From Soonwooa sp023440705 (GTDB lineage: Bacteria; Bacteroidota; Bacteroidia; Flavobacteriales; Weeksellaceae), in the NCBI GenBank assembly GCA_023440705.1, contig JAEXRP010000081.1, positions 1 to 12,932 on the forward strand: 12,932 nucleotides of DNA. The letters run 5' to 3'. Each line of letters starts with the position of its first letter. Within the stretch, counting starts at the first letter, position 1. Of the stretch, positions 5,405 through 12,110 are shown in pieces. Under the pieces are notes generated by a model, which had not been told where the DNA came from, searched no databases, and saw only the letters and a program-made list of their open reading frames with translations. The position numbers and the translations under genes are program-made.

Positions 5405-6946
5405 ATGGAAAATAAAATAGACCTTTTAAATAAAAAAATAGCGGAGTCTAAACTGGGCGGTGGCGAAAAAAGAATTGCAACGCAACACGCTAAGAAAAAA
5501 TTAACCGCAAGAGAACGTATCGAATATTTCTTTGACGAAGGTTCTTTTGAAGAAATTGGCGCTTTCATCACGCACCGTACCAAGGATTTTGGAATGGATA
5601 AAGAATATTATCTTGGCGATGGTGTTATCACTGGTTACGGAACGGTTAACGGTCGTTTGACTTATGCTTTCGCTCAAGATTTCACAGTATTTGGTGGTGC
5701 TTTGTCCGAAACGCATGCTGAGAAAATTTGCAAAGTGATGGATATGGCGGTTAAAGTTGGTGCGCCAATGGTTGGACTTAACGACTCTGGAGGCGCGCGT
5801 ATCCAAGAAGGTGTAAGATCTTTGGGCGGTTATGCTGATATTTTCTTTAGAAATGTACAAGCTTCTGGTGTTATTCCTCAGATTTCTGCTATTATGGGAC
5901 CTTGTGCTGGTGGTGCGGTATATTCGCCAGCGATGACAGATTTCACAATGATGGTGGAGAACACGTCTTATATGTTTGTAACAGGACCTAATGTTGTAAA
6001 AACAGTAACTAACGAAACGGTAACTTCCGAAGAATTGGGTGGTGCTTCGACGCATTCTACAAAGTCTGGTGTTGCACATACAACTTCTGCTAACGATGTT
6101 GAATGTCTTGAAGATGTAAAAACTTTATTAAGTTATCTTCCTCAAAATAATCAAGAAGTTACACAACAATTGCCTTACGAAATTGGTAACGAACTTCGAG
6201 AAGATCTTAAAAACATTATCCCAGATAATGCCAACAAGCCTTATGATATGCACGATGTCATTAATCATTTAATTGATGAAGATTCATTCTTTGAAATTCA
6301 TAAAAACTATGCGGAAAACATCGTTGTAGGTTTTGCAAGAATTGCAGGTAGAAGTATTGGAATTGTGGCTAACAATCCAATGTTCTTGGCTGGTTGTCTA
6401 GATGTTAATTCGTCTATTAAAGCAGCAAGATTCACACGTTTTTGTGATGCTTTCAATATTCCATTGTTAGTATTGGTTGACGTTCCTGGTTTCTTACCTG
6501 GTACAGATCAAGAATGGAATGGTATCATCACGCATGGTGCAAAATTATTGTACGCTTTATCAGAAGCAACAGTTCCGAAAGTGACGGTTATTACGAGAAA
6601 AGCTTACGGAGGCGCTTACGACGTTATGAACTCTAAACATATCGGCGCGGATATGAACTTCGCTTGGCCATCTGCCGAAATTGCAGTTATGGGGGCAAAA
6701 GGTGCTTCAGAAATTATTTTTAAAAGAGAAATTTCGGAAGCGGCAGATCCAGCAGCAAAACTTGCTGAGAAGGAAGCAGAATATGCAGAGAAGTTTGCAA
6801 ACCCTTACACAGCGGCACAAAGAGGTTTTATCGATGAAGTGATTTTCCCAGAAGATACCCGTCGAAAACTTATAAAAGCTTTCGCGATGTTGGAAAACAA
6901 ATTCGTTGAAAGACCAAACAGAAAACACGGTAACATCCCGTTATAA
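5405..6946 (+). CDS. pccB: Acyl-CoA (probably propionyl-CoA) carboxylase carboxyltransferase subunit
   Basis: 513 residues, typical of the fused PccB-type beta subunit with two crotonase-like halves. It transfers the carboxyl group from carboxybiotin to acyl-CoA, giving methylmalonyl-CoA if the substrate is propionyl-CoA. Oxyanion-hole motifs are seen in the N-terminal half ('LNDSGGARIQEG' at 125-136, 'GPCAGGAVYSPA' at 165-176) and the C-terminal half ('VDVPGFLPGTDQE' at 358-370, 'RKAYGGAYDVM' at 398-408). The Asp at 406 in GGAYDVM matches human PCCB and the Asp422 position of Streptomyces PccB, where an Ile favours acetyl-CoA; this supports a propionyl-CoA preference (inference from known family work). 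It ends the four-gene operon and is followed by a strong terminator. Methylmalonyl-CoA epimerase and mutase are not in the window. Confidence 0.94.
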   Translation: MENKIDLLNKKIAESKLGGGEKRIATQHAKKKLTARERIEYFFDEGSFEEIGAFITHRTKDFGMDKEYYLGDGVITGYGTVNGRLTYAFAQDFTVFGGALSETHAEKICKVMDMAVKVGAPMVGLNDSGGARIQEGVRSLGGYADIFFRNVQASGVIPQISAIMGPCAGGAVYSPAMTDFTMMVENTSYMFVTGPNVVKTVTNETVTSEELGGASTHSTKSGVAHTTSANDVECLEDVKTLLSYLPQNNQEVTQQLPYEIGNELREDLKNIIPDNANKPYDMHDVINHLIDEDSFFEIHKNYAENIVVGFARIAGRSIGIVANNPMFLAGCLDVNSSIKAARFTRFCDAFNIPLLVLVDVPGFLPGTDQEWNGIITHGAKLLYALSEATVPKVTVITRKAYGGAYDVMNSKHIGADMNFAWPSAEIAVMGAKGASEIIFKREISEAADPAAKLAEKEAEYAEKFANPYTAAQRGFIDEVIFPEDTRRKLIKAFAMLENKFVERPNRKHGNIPL

Positions 6947-6951
6947 TAAAC

Positions 6952-6982
6952 AAAATCCTGAGTGCAATGCTCAGGATTTTTT
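6952..6982. terminator. Bidirectional intrinsic terminator after the carboxylase operon
   Basis: Arms AAAATCCTGAG (6952-6962) and CTCAGGATTTT (6970-6980) form an 11-bp stem with a 7-base loop, then two further T. The convergent crp-type gene ends at 6999, and the A-run of the left arm gives a T-run for that strand too. Confidence 0.87.
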
Positions 6983-6998
6983 ATTGTTTTAAAATATT

Positions 6999-7589
6999 TT
7001 AAACCTCAAAATTCTTCTTCGCAAGCTCTTTTCGCACACGGCTAAGACTTTCTGGTGTAATCCCGAGATAAGAAGCCACCATCCATTGCGGAACACGGAG
7101 CATGATATTAGGATACTTTTTAAGAAAATCTAAGTAACGTTCTTCAGCTGTAGTACTTATCAAAGCATTAACTCTATTTTGCAAGTTTTTGATATGGTTA
7201 AACATCAACACTTGATTTCTTTCTGCAACTTGCGGATGAAGTTCTGCTAACTTAAACAAAAAATCATCTGCCATAACAACAACTTCAGAATCTTCAATAG
7301 CTTCTATATAAAAACGAGATTTCTCACTTAACAATTGACTGGTCGAGTCCGAAATAATCCAACCTTCTGGCGCAAATTGGATCACATGCTCTTTCCCCAA
7401 CTTATCGATAGAATACATTCTCAAAAGACCTTTCTCGACAAAATAACGATCATTATTCACCTCACCTTCTCGTACCAATACACTTCCTTTTTTAAAGAAT
7501 TTGACATCATAATGCGTCGAACATTGCGTTATGCTATCCTCAGGAATTTCAAGAATCTGCGAAAGATGTTTATGAAAATTATTTACCAT
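6999..7589 (-). CDS. Crp/Fnr-family transcriptional regulator
   Basis: 196 residues, the common size of Bacteroidota members of this family. Residues about 25-115 form the cyclic-nucleotide-binding-type beta roll ('FKKGSVLVREGEVNNDRYFV', 'KGLLRMY', 'GKEHVIQFAPEGW'). A long dimerisation helix follows (about 120-145), then a short helix-turn-helix with 'VPQWMVASYLGITPESLSR' at about 165-183. The effector cannot be named: the canonical cAMP-contacting Arg/Ser pattern of E. coli Crp and the N-terminal cysteines of Fnr are not evident. Only Cys23 is present. The gene is divergent from the nicotinamidase gene, with 170 bases between them holding a 14-bp palindrome, a set of 9-bp repeats and promoters, so it may regulate itself and that gene. 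It converges on the carboxylase operon through a shared terminator. Confidence 0.9.
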   Translation of the reverse strand: MVNNFHKHLSQILEIPEDSITQCSTHYDVKFFKKGSVLVREGEVNNDRYFVEKGLLRMYSIDKLGKEHVIQFAPEGWIISDSTSQLLSEKSRFYIEAIEDSEVVVMADDFLFKLAELHPQVAERNQVLMFNHIKNLQNRVNALISTTAEERYLDFLKKYPNIMLRVPQWMVASYLGITPESLSRVRKELAKKNFEV

Positions 7590-7645
7590 TTCTGTCGATA
7601 TGTTTTATTTTTTAAAAATACTAATTCTTATTTAAATTCAATGCA

Positions 7646-7659
7646 TGATTTTAAAATCA
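7646..7659. promoter_or_regulatory. 14-bp palindrome, candidate Crp/Fnr operator
   Basis: TGATTTTAAAATCA is a perfect palindrome 57 bases upstream of the regulator's ATG. TGAT...ATCA half-sites recall Fnr sites, but the spacer is 6 bases instead of the classic 4, so the match is to the style of site only. The flanking sequence is very AT-rich, which lowers its significance. Confidence 0.35.
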
Positions 7660-7670
7660 AAAACATGACA

Positions 7671-7706
7671 ATTTGTACCATTGGTATAATTGGTATAATT
7701 GATGTA
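7671..7706 (+). repeat. 9-bp tandem repeats in the crp-pncA intergenic region
   Basis: Four consecutive 9-base units: ATTTGTACC, ATTGGTATA, ATTGGTATA, ATTGATGTA. The middle two are identical and the outer two degenerate. The junction of the first two also forms the palindrome TACCATTGGTA (7676-7686). The last unit supplies the TTG -33 element of a nicotinamidase promoter. Confidence 0.7.
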
Positions 7707-7743
7707 ATAAGCTTTACAACTAAATTTGTTTAGTGTAAATTTG
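7699..7743 (+). promoter_or_regulatory. Tandem promoters of the nicotinamidase gene
   Basis: Two perfect -7 boxes TAAATTTG at 7721-7728 and 7736-7743, 15 bases apart. The first has TTG (7699-7701) exactly 19 bases upstream, a full consensus match. The second has TTTA (7713-7716) at 19 bases, a weaker -33. Predicted starts are near 7735 and 7750, close to the ATG at 7760. Confidence 0.6.
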
Positions 7744-7759
7744 TATTAAATATTATCTT

Positions 7760-8365
7760 ATGAAAAAAGCCCTTATAGTTGTTGATGTACAAAATGATTT
7801 TTGCGAAGGAGGAAGTCTTGCGGTGCCAGGCGCTAGCGAAATTATCCCTTTCATTAATAGGTTGATGGAAAAAGGAAACTATGACGAAATTGTTTTTACC
7901 CAAGATTGGCATCCCGCAGAACATAAATCCTTCGCAAGTAACAACGATCGTCAAGTTGGTGAAACTATTATATTAAATGGCATCCCGCAGTTTATGTGGC
8001 CAGATCATTGTGTACAAGGGACTTTTGGTGCAGAATTCCATAAAGATCTTGATGTCTCAAAAGCTACAAAAATTTTCCAGAAAGGTACACATCCTGACAT
8101 TGACAGTTACAGTGGTTTCCAAGATAACAATCATTTTTTGAAAACAGGATTAGAAGATTATCTTAAATATCACGATATTCAAATTGTGGAAGTCGTTGGT
8201 TTAGCATTAGATTATTGTGTTAAATACACTTGTCTAGATGCGATGGAAGCAGGATTTGTCCCAATGTTACACTTCCAAGGGACAAGAGCTGTTAACGTAA
8301 AACCTGATAGCGCAAAAAACACAATCTATGACTTATTACAACATCACGTAACCGTTGTTGGTTAA
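7760..8365 (+). CDS. pncA: Nicotinamidase (isochorismatase-family hydrolase)
   Basis: 201 residues, normal for PncA. It hydrolyses nicotinamide to nicotinate and ammonia in the cytoplasm, the first step of bacterial NAD salvage; the Mycobacterium enzyme also activates pyrazinamide. The catalytic triad can be placed at Asp9 ('LIVVDVQNDF'), Lys108 ('FQKGT') and Cys153 ('LALDYCVKYT'). Metal ligands are Asp49, His51 and His55 in 'TQDWHPAEH', with His83 in 'WPDHCVQGT' completing the set. All family residues are present, so the enzyme should be active. The start is fixed by the 'MKKALIVVDV' opening. It stands alone between its own promoters and a terminator, divergent from the Crp/Fnr-type regulator. 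Confidence 0.93.
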   Translation: MKKALIVVDVQNDFCEGGSLAVPGASEIIPFINRLMEKGNYDEIVFTQDWHPAEHKSFASNNDRQVGETIILNGIPQFMWPDHCVQGTFGAEFHKDLDVSKATKIFQKGTHPDIDSYSGFQDNNHFLKTGLEDYLKYHDIQIVEVVGLALDYCVKYTCLDAMEAGFVPMLHFQGTRAVNVKPDSAKNTIYDLLQHHVTVVG

Positions 8366-8391
8366 GAAGTTCTAGAACATAATAAATTATC

Positions 8392-8421
8392 AAAACTGCT
8401 TTATTCTAAGCAGTTTTTTTT
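8392..8421 (+). terminator. Intrinsic terminator of the nicotinamidase gene
   Basis: Arms AAAACTGCTT (8392-8401) and AAGCAGTTTT (8408-8417) with a 6-base loop, then more T up to 8421. The T-tract runs directly into the -7 box of the next gene. Confidence 0.85.
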
Positions 8422-8428
8422 ATTTTTG
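8421..8428 (+). promoter_or_regulatory. -7 box of the outer-membrane protein gene
   Basis: TATTTTTG fits TAnnTTTG exactly and lies 28 bases before the ATG at 8457. Its first base is the end of the terminator T-tract. A -33 element is not convincing because that region is the hairpin; TTTA at 8400-8403 is 17 bases upstream. Confidence 0.45.
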
Positions 8429-8456
8429 TAACGAAAACATTTAAAACTATAAAACC

Positions 8457-9011
8457 ATGAAAAAATTAGTGTATATGGCTACATTGTGTAGCGTATCATT
8501 TTTTAATGCTCAAAAATTTGAAGTTTCTGCTGGATATGGAACAGGATCTTTATTCGGAGGTGCAGATTCTATTCTAAAAGCTGTTGGTACAACGATTTTC
8601 AACGGCGAACCCGAAATGCCAAACAGCAATGGCGTTCTAACAGTTGCACTTACTACTTATAACGAAAACATGAAGTGGCGTTATGGTCTGGAAGCAAATC
8701 TTGAATCTTTTAACGAAACTAAATCAAGCTACAGAAAACAATCTTATTTCTCCATTTTGCCTAAGGTTGATTATTTCTGGTCAGATGCCGATAATAAATG
8801 GCGCTTCTACTCAGGAGTTTCGGTTGGGGTTCTATTCCGAGATTTGGATTATGTGGATACTTCGAAGAATGTTCAAAAAACAAACGATACGTTTTTAGCT
8901 TTTAACATTATGCCGATTGGCGTAAGATATGGCGGGAATTTCGGGGTTTTTATAGAGCCTAGTATTGGTACAAGAGGTTTTGTACAAGGCGGTCTTAATT
9001 ACATTTTCTAA
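8457..9011 (+). CDS. Small outer-membrane beta-barrel protein, function unknown
   Basis: 184 residues. The N-terminus is a Sec signal peptide ('MKKLVYMATLCSVSFFNA'), probably cut after Ala18 before Gln-Lys-Phe. The Cys at 11 does not sit in a lipobox. The mature part alternates hydrophobic and polar residues in strands separated by turns: 'KFEVSAGYGTGS', 'VLTVALTTY', 'MKWRYGLEANLE', 'SYFSILPKVDYFW', 'KWRFYSGVSVGVLF', 'FLAFNIMPIGVRY', 'FGVFIEPSIG'. It ends 'VQGGLNYIF', with the terminal Phe typical of barrels handled by the Bam complex. Length and strand number suggest about eight strands, as in the OmpA/OmpW-like group of small barrels. There is no T9SS domain and no TonB-dependent plug. I do not recognise a specific family member. 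It is monocistronic, bounded by terminators. Confidence 0.8.
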   Translation: MKKLVYMATLCSVSFFNAQKFEVSAGYGTGSLFGGADSILKAVGTTIFNGEPEMPNSNGVLTVALTTYNENMKWRYGLEANLESFNETKSSYRKQSYFSILPKVDYFWSDADNKWRFYSGVSVGVLFRDLDYVDTSKNVQKTNDTFLAFNIMPIGVRYGGNFGVFIEPSIGTRGFVQGGLNYIF

Positions 9012-9029
9012 ATTCCACCTTAACAAAAT

Positions 9030-9063
9030 AAAAAGAGAGCTAAATTTTAGCTCTCTTTTTTTT
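9030..9063. terminator. Bidirectional intrinsic terminator
   Basis: Arms AAAAAGAGAGCTA (9030-9042) and TAGCTCTCTTTTT (9048-9060) form a 13-bp stem with a 5-base loop, followed by more T. The T-tract overlaps the stop codon (9062-9064) of the convergent pseudouridine synthase gene, so the minus-strand transcript enters the hairpin immediately after its stop. Confidence 0.88.
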
Positions 9064-10090
9064 ATAACATTTTCAAATTGTTAACTTCTAGTTCGGTAAG
9101 GATTCTCCAATGTCCACGCTTGATGTTTTTCTTGGTAAGTCCAGCAAACATGACGCGGTCAAGTGATTCCACTTCATAACCTAACTTTTGGAAAATACGT
9201 CTCACAACACGATTCCATCCGATATGAATTTCGATACCGATTTCATTTTTAGGTTTTCCTTCGATGAAAGAAATGCTGTCAACTTCCGCAACGCCTTCTT
9301 CTAGGCGAATTCCGTCCGCAATCGATCTTAGATCTTCAATTGACAATTTTCTATCCAAAGTCACATGATAGATTTTCTTCATGTTAAATGATGGATGTGT
9401 CAATTTTTTTGTCATGTGACCATCATTTGTCAACAAGATAACACCCGTCGTTTGGCGATCTAGACGACCAACTGGGAATAATCTGTATGGTGAAGCATTA
9501 GCTACAAGATCCATAACTGTTTTTCTAGCTTTGTCATCTTTAGTAGTTGAAATATAACCTTTTGGCTTGTTAAGGACAACATAGACAGGTTTTTCTGGTG
9601 TGATACTTTGCCCATCAAACACCACTCGATCCGTCTTCTGAACTTGGTAACCCATCTCTGTCACCACTTTTCCGTTAACTTCCACAAGTCCTTGTGTGAT
9701 AAGATCATCCGCCTCTCTCCTACTACAAATCCCTGAATTTGCAATATATTTATTAAGTCGTATCGTTTCTTTTGGCGCTTTCGCTAACTTATCCAATTTT
9801 CTTCTTTGGATATAAGATTTTACGCGTTCGCCTTCTTCTTCTGTTTTATTAAAAGGTCTTCTTGGTCCGAATTTTCTCTCGCCGCCTTCGTATTTATCTC
9901 TAGAATCGAAGTCACGACCACGTGTCGTTTTTGGCTTTCCAAATTTGCCACCTCTTTCGAAAGAACCTCCTTCTCTAGATGTATTTTTTGAATCCCCTCT
10001 TGAGCCACGCGAATTTTCAGAAGACTTTCTCCCTCCAAAATTTCCGGTCTTTTTATTTCTGTCTGAAGAATTTCTATCGTTTCTGCTCAT
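9062..10090 (-). CDS. RluB/RsuA-family rRNA pseudouridine synthase with disordered N-terminal extension
   Basis: 342 residues. After a long N-terminal extension comes an S4 RNA-binding domain (about 109-150, 'IRLNKYIANSGICSRREADDLI'-type start) and a pseudouridine synthase domain (about 168-330). The catalytic Asp is residue 211 in 'FPVGRLDRQTTG', the signature of the RsuA/RluB/RluE/RluF group. It isomerises a specific uridine in rRNA; 23S rRNA (RluB-like) is most likely because RsuA and RluB are hard to separate by eye. Residues 1 to about 105 are low complexity, rich in Arg, Gly, Ser, Lys and Asp with several RG/GG steps, absent from the E. coli enzymes but seen in Bacteroidota relatives. 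The extension may add RNA affinity (inference). The gene lies 65 bases downstream of the UbiA gene, with its own -7 box. Confidence 0.92.
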   Translation of the reverse strand: MSRNDRNSSDRNKKTGNFGGRKSSENSRGSRGDSKNTSREGGSFERGGKFGKPKTTRGRDFDSRDKYEGGERKFGPRRPFNKTEEEGERVKSYIQRRKLDKLAKAPKETIRLNKYIANSGICSRREADDLITQGLVEVNGKVVTEMGYQVQKTDRVVFDGQSITPEKPVYVVLNKPKGYISTTKDDKARKTVMDLVANASPYRLFPVGRLDRQTTGVILLTNDGHMTKKLTHPSFNMKKIYHVTLDRKLSIEDLRSIADGIRLEEGVAEVDSISFIEGKPKNEIGIEIHIGWNRVVRRIFQKLGYEVESLDRVMFAGLTKKNIKRGHWRILTELEVNNLKML

Positions 10091-10105
10091 GTTTTAAAAT
10101 TTTTG

Positions 10106-10113
10106 CAAAGATA
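10106..10113 (-). promoter_or_regulatory. -7 box of the pseudouridine synthase gene
   Basis: TATCTTTG on the minus strand is a perfect TAnnTTTG match 15 bases before the ATG at 10090. The -33 region lacks a clear TTG at 19 bases (one occurs at 13), so strength is uncertain. Read-through from the upstream UbiA gene is also possible. Confidence 0.45.
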
Positions 10114-10155
10114 GACTTTTTTAAGTCAATATAGAAAAGGCTTTTCGCACTCCTA

Positions 10156-11079
10156 TTATATTGCCCAACTAAATCTAGAATATATACCATCGAACAACAT
10201 CGCTAAGATTCCAAAAAATATCCATAATTTAAGAACGCTTAATGTTGTCACTTTGTCATTTTTATGATTTCTGAATAACCAAAAGATACTTAATATTAAC
10301 ACGAAAAGTCCTATCGCAAAATACCAAGCCATGATGCTTTGAAGTCCAATACCTTTAATAATAATGAGTGATACAACAAAAGCCATCAAACAAAATACGA
10401 TAATAACTTGCCTTGCAATTTTAGAACTAAATTGATTTGCAATTGTTTTGTAACCAAAAACTTTATCAGCATTTTTCGTTAAAAGATCTTTAGTCATGTC
10501 GATAATCATCAGCATTAAAAAAAGAAAAATTGCCATGAAAAAGACTTTCAAAGTGAAAGTTCTGTAATAGACTAACATCCCGAAAAACGGATACATCGTC
10601 AAACCAACAAATGTGAGATTATTTAAAAATAAAACTTTACTAATCTTATGACTGTAAAACCACATCAAAAATTGATATACCAAAAAGAATACAAACACGC
10701 GCCAAGACTGTGTAAACGCAATTGTTAAACCTAAGGCATTGAGAAAAATATAGGCGTAAAGAAAATATTTTTGTTTTAAAAAAGACTGTATTCGACTGCG
10801 AAAAGGTTTGGTTACTTGATCTTTTTCTCGATCATAAAACTGATTAATAATACCGCCAGCCAAAATACTTAAAACCGAACACAGAATAATTAAATGTGCG
10901 TGATAATCGAAGACAAAAGCACGAAAACTTTCTTCTCTATTAAATAAGAAAAACGTCGAAACATACAGCGCAAACGTCAACAAAGCCACGAAAAAAAACC
11001 GTGCACCCAAAATAAAGCCCATCAATTGATTCAATCGATAGGCAAGATTTTTATGTCGTTTTTGTATGTTTTGACTCAT
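10156..11079 (-). CDS. UbiA-family membrane prenyltransferase
   Basis: 307 residues with about nine hydrophobic helices (near 22-46, 60-78, 105-122, 126-143, 152-171, 176-196, 222-241, 246-268, 283-297), the UbiA fold. The first Asp-rich motif is 'NQFYDREKD' at 79-87 (Asn79, Asp83, Asp87); the second is in 'DMTKDLLTKNADKVFGYKT' at 194-212 (Asp194, Asp198, Asp205). These bind Mg-prenyl diphosphate. The enzyme attaches an isoprenoid chain to an acceptor in the membrane. Flavobacterial relatives are often annotated as geranylgeranylglycerol-phosphate geranylgeranyltransferase, but menaquinone- or heme-type acceptors cannot be excluded from sequence alone. It starts 6 bases after the mevalonate-kinase-like gene ends, so the two are almost certainly co-transcribed, linking prenyl precursor supply with its use. 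Confidence 0.9.
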   Translation of the reverse strand: MSQNIQKRHKNLAYRLNQLMGFILGARFFFVALLTFALYVSTFFLFNREESFRAFVFDYHAHLIILCSVLSILAGGIINQFYDREKDQVTKPFRSRIQSFLKQKYFLYAYIFLNALGLTIAFTQSWRVFVFFLVYQFLMWFYSHKISKVLFLNNLTFVGLTMYPFFGMLVYYRTFTLKVFFMAIFLFLMLMIIDMTKDLLTKNADKVFGYKTIANQFSSKIARQVIIVFCLMAFVVSLIIIKGIGLQSIMAWYFAIGLFVLILSIFWLFRNHKNDKVTTLSVLKLWIFFGILAMLFDGIYSRFSWAI

Positions 11080-11085
11080 ACTTTA

Positions 11086-12015
11086 TTAAAATCTGTAAAT
11101 CACCTCTTTCTGAAATCCAGAAAGCATTTTTTCAGCTTTTTCGTAATCTTTTGTAAATCCTAAAATGTAGCCTCCACCACCACTTCCACAAAGTTTAAGG
11201 TAATAAGCATTGCTATCAATTCCTTTTTTCCAGATGTTATAGATACTTTCAGGAATCATCGGTTTGAAGTGGTCATACGCCCAAACTGATAATTTTTTCA
11301 AATTCTTGAAAAACGGATTCATGTCTTTTTTAAGGAAAGCTTCGATACAAGCATTGTTGTAACGGATAAATTCTTCCTTCATGGTTTTTCTGAAACCTTC
11401 AGTTTTCATTTTTTCAAAGAAAATCTGTATCATCGGTCCAGTTTCGCCAGTTATCCCCGAGTCAATCAAAAATACAGCGCCTTTGCCTTCTGATGCATGA
11501 TCAGGAATGGCAACTTTGTCAAGATTTTCTTTATTTTCGATAAGAATCGGAAGATTCATGTAACAAATCAAAGGATCCATCCCAGAGCTTTTACCATGGA
11601 AATAGCTTTCCATTTCACCAAAAATGGCTTTTAGTTTTTTAAGATTGTCTTTAGAAATAGTATCTGGACTAAGTTTTTCTGATGAATATTTTTCAAAAAT
11701 TGCAGCAACCAAAGCACCAGAACTTCCAACGCCATAACCTTGCGGAATGTTAGAATCGAAGAATAATCCTTCTTCAATATCTTTTTTGAAAGCGTCGATG
11801 TTTAGCTTAAAATTACCTGGTAAGTTAAGTGTTGCCAAAAAGTCGGCGTACTTTTGTAAGTGCTGATTAGACTTTTTTTCGAACTCCGAAGCTAATTCCG
11901 AGAACTTCAAAGTTCCTTTATAAAAGCTGTACGGAACCACAAGCCCTTGCGAGTTTTCGATCATTCCATATTCTCCAAAAAGAATAATTTTAGCATAAAA
12001 TAAAGGGTTGGTCAT
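11086..12015 (-). CDS. Mevalonate-kinase-like GHMP kinase
   Basis: 309 residues, GHMP kinase superfamily. Motif 1 resembles mevalonate kinase ('FYAKIILFGEYG', 6-17). The ATP-binding motif 2 is 'IPQGYGVGSSGA' at 90-101, and the catalytic/base segment is 'GKSSGMDP' at 141-148 with Asp147. Glu134 is the probable Mg ligand. Motif 3 is 'KLCGSGGGGYILGF' at 274-287. All key residues are present. The likely reaction is ATP-dependent phosphorylation of mevalonate in the mevalonate route to isopentenyl diphosphate, which flavobacteria use. Diphosphomevalonate decarboxylase is not visible in the window. The tight coupling to the UbiA gene supports an isoprenoid role. Another GHMP kinase substrate is possible but less likely. 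Confidence 0.85.
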   Translation of the reverse strand: MTNPLFYAKIILFGEYGMIENSQGLVVPYSFYKGTLKFSELASEFEKKSNQHLQKYADFLATLNLPGNFKLNIDAFKKDIEEGLFFDSNIPQGYGVGSSGALVAAIFEKYSSEKLSPDTISKDNLKKLKAIFGEMESYFHGKSSGMDPLICYMNLPILIENKENLDKVAIPDHASEGKGAVFLIDSGITGETGPMIQIFFEKMKTEGFRKTMKEEFIRYNNACIEAFLKKDMNPFFKNLKKLSVWAYDHFKPMIPESIYNIWKKGIDSNAYYLKLCGSGGGGYILGFTKDYEKAEKMLSGFQKEVIYRF

Positions 12016-12041
12016 TGTTTATTTTTTTGTGTTTTGTAATG

Positions 12042-12049
12042 CAAATTTA
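12042..12049 (-). promoter_or_regulatory. -7 box of the mevalonate kinase-UbiA operon
   Basis: TAAATTTG on the minus strand is a perfect TAnnTTTG match 26 bases before the ATG at 12015. No clear -33 TTG lies at 19 bases, but a TTTG occurs 26 bases upstream. The 95-base gap to the transporter gene has no GC-rich terminator, so read-through may add to this promoter. Confidence 0.45.
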
Positions 12050-12110
12050 CAAAATATTTTCTATTGCGTTATCTGCAAATTAAATGCCGAAATTTTAAAT
12101 ATTATTAATA

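Noticed and set aside
5501..6079. Long open frame (192 codons) on the minus strand inside the carboxyltransferase gene
   Set aside because: It is antisense to a well-conserved enzyme. Its translation is rich in Arg, His, Ser, Cys and Thr with no recognisable domain, as expected for the antisense of a conserved gene.
7671..7706. CRISPR-like array
   Set aside because: The units are 9 bases, contiguous with no spacers, and degenerate at both ends.
10114..10127. Hairpin GACTT-AAAA-AAGTC as a terminator after the UbiA gene
   Set aside because: The stem is only 5 bp with no T-tract on the minus strand, and it overlaps the spacer of the next promoter. The nearby GAAAAGGCTTTTC hairpin is equally weak.
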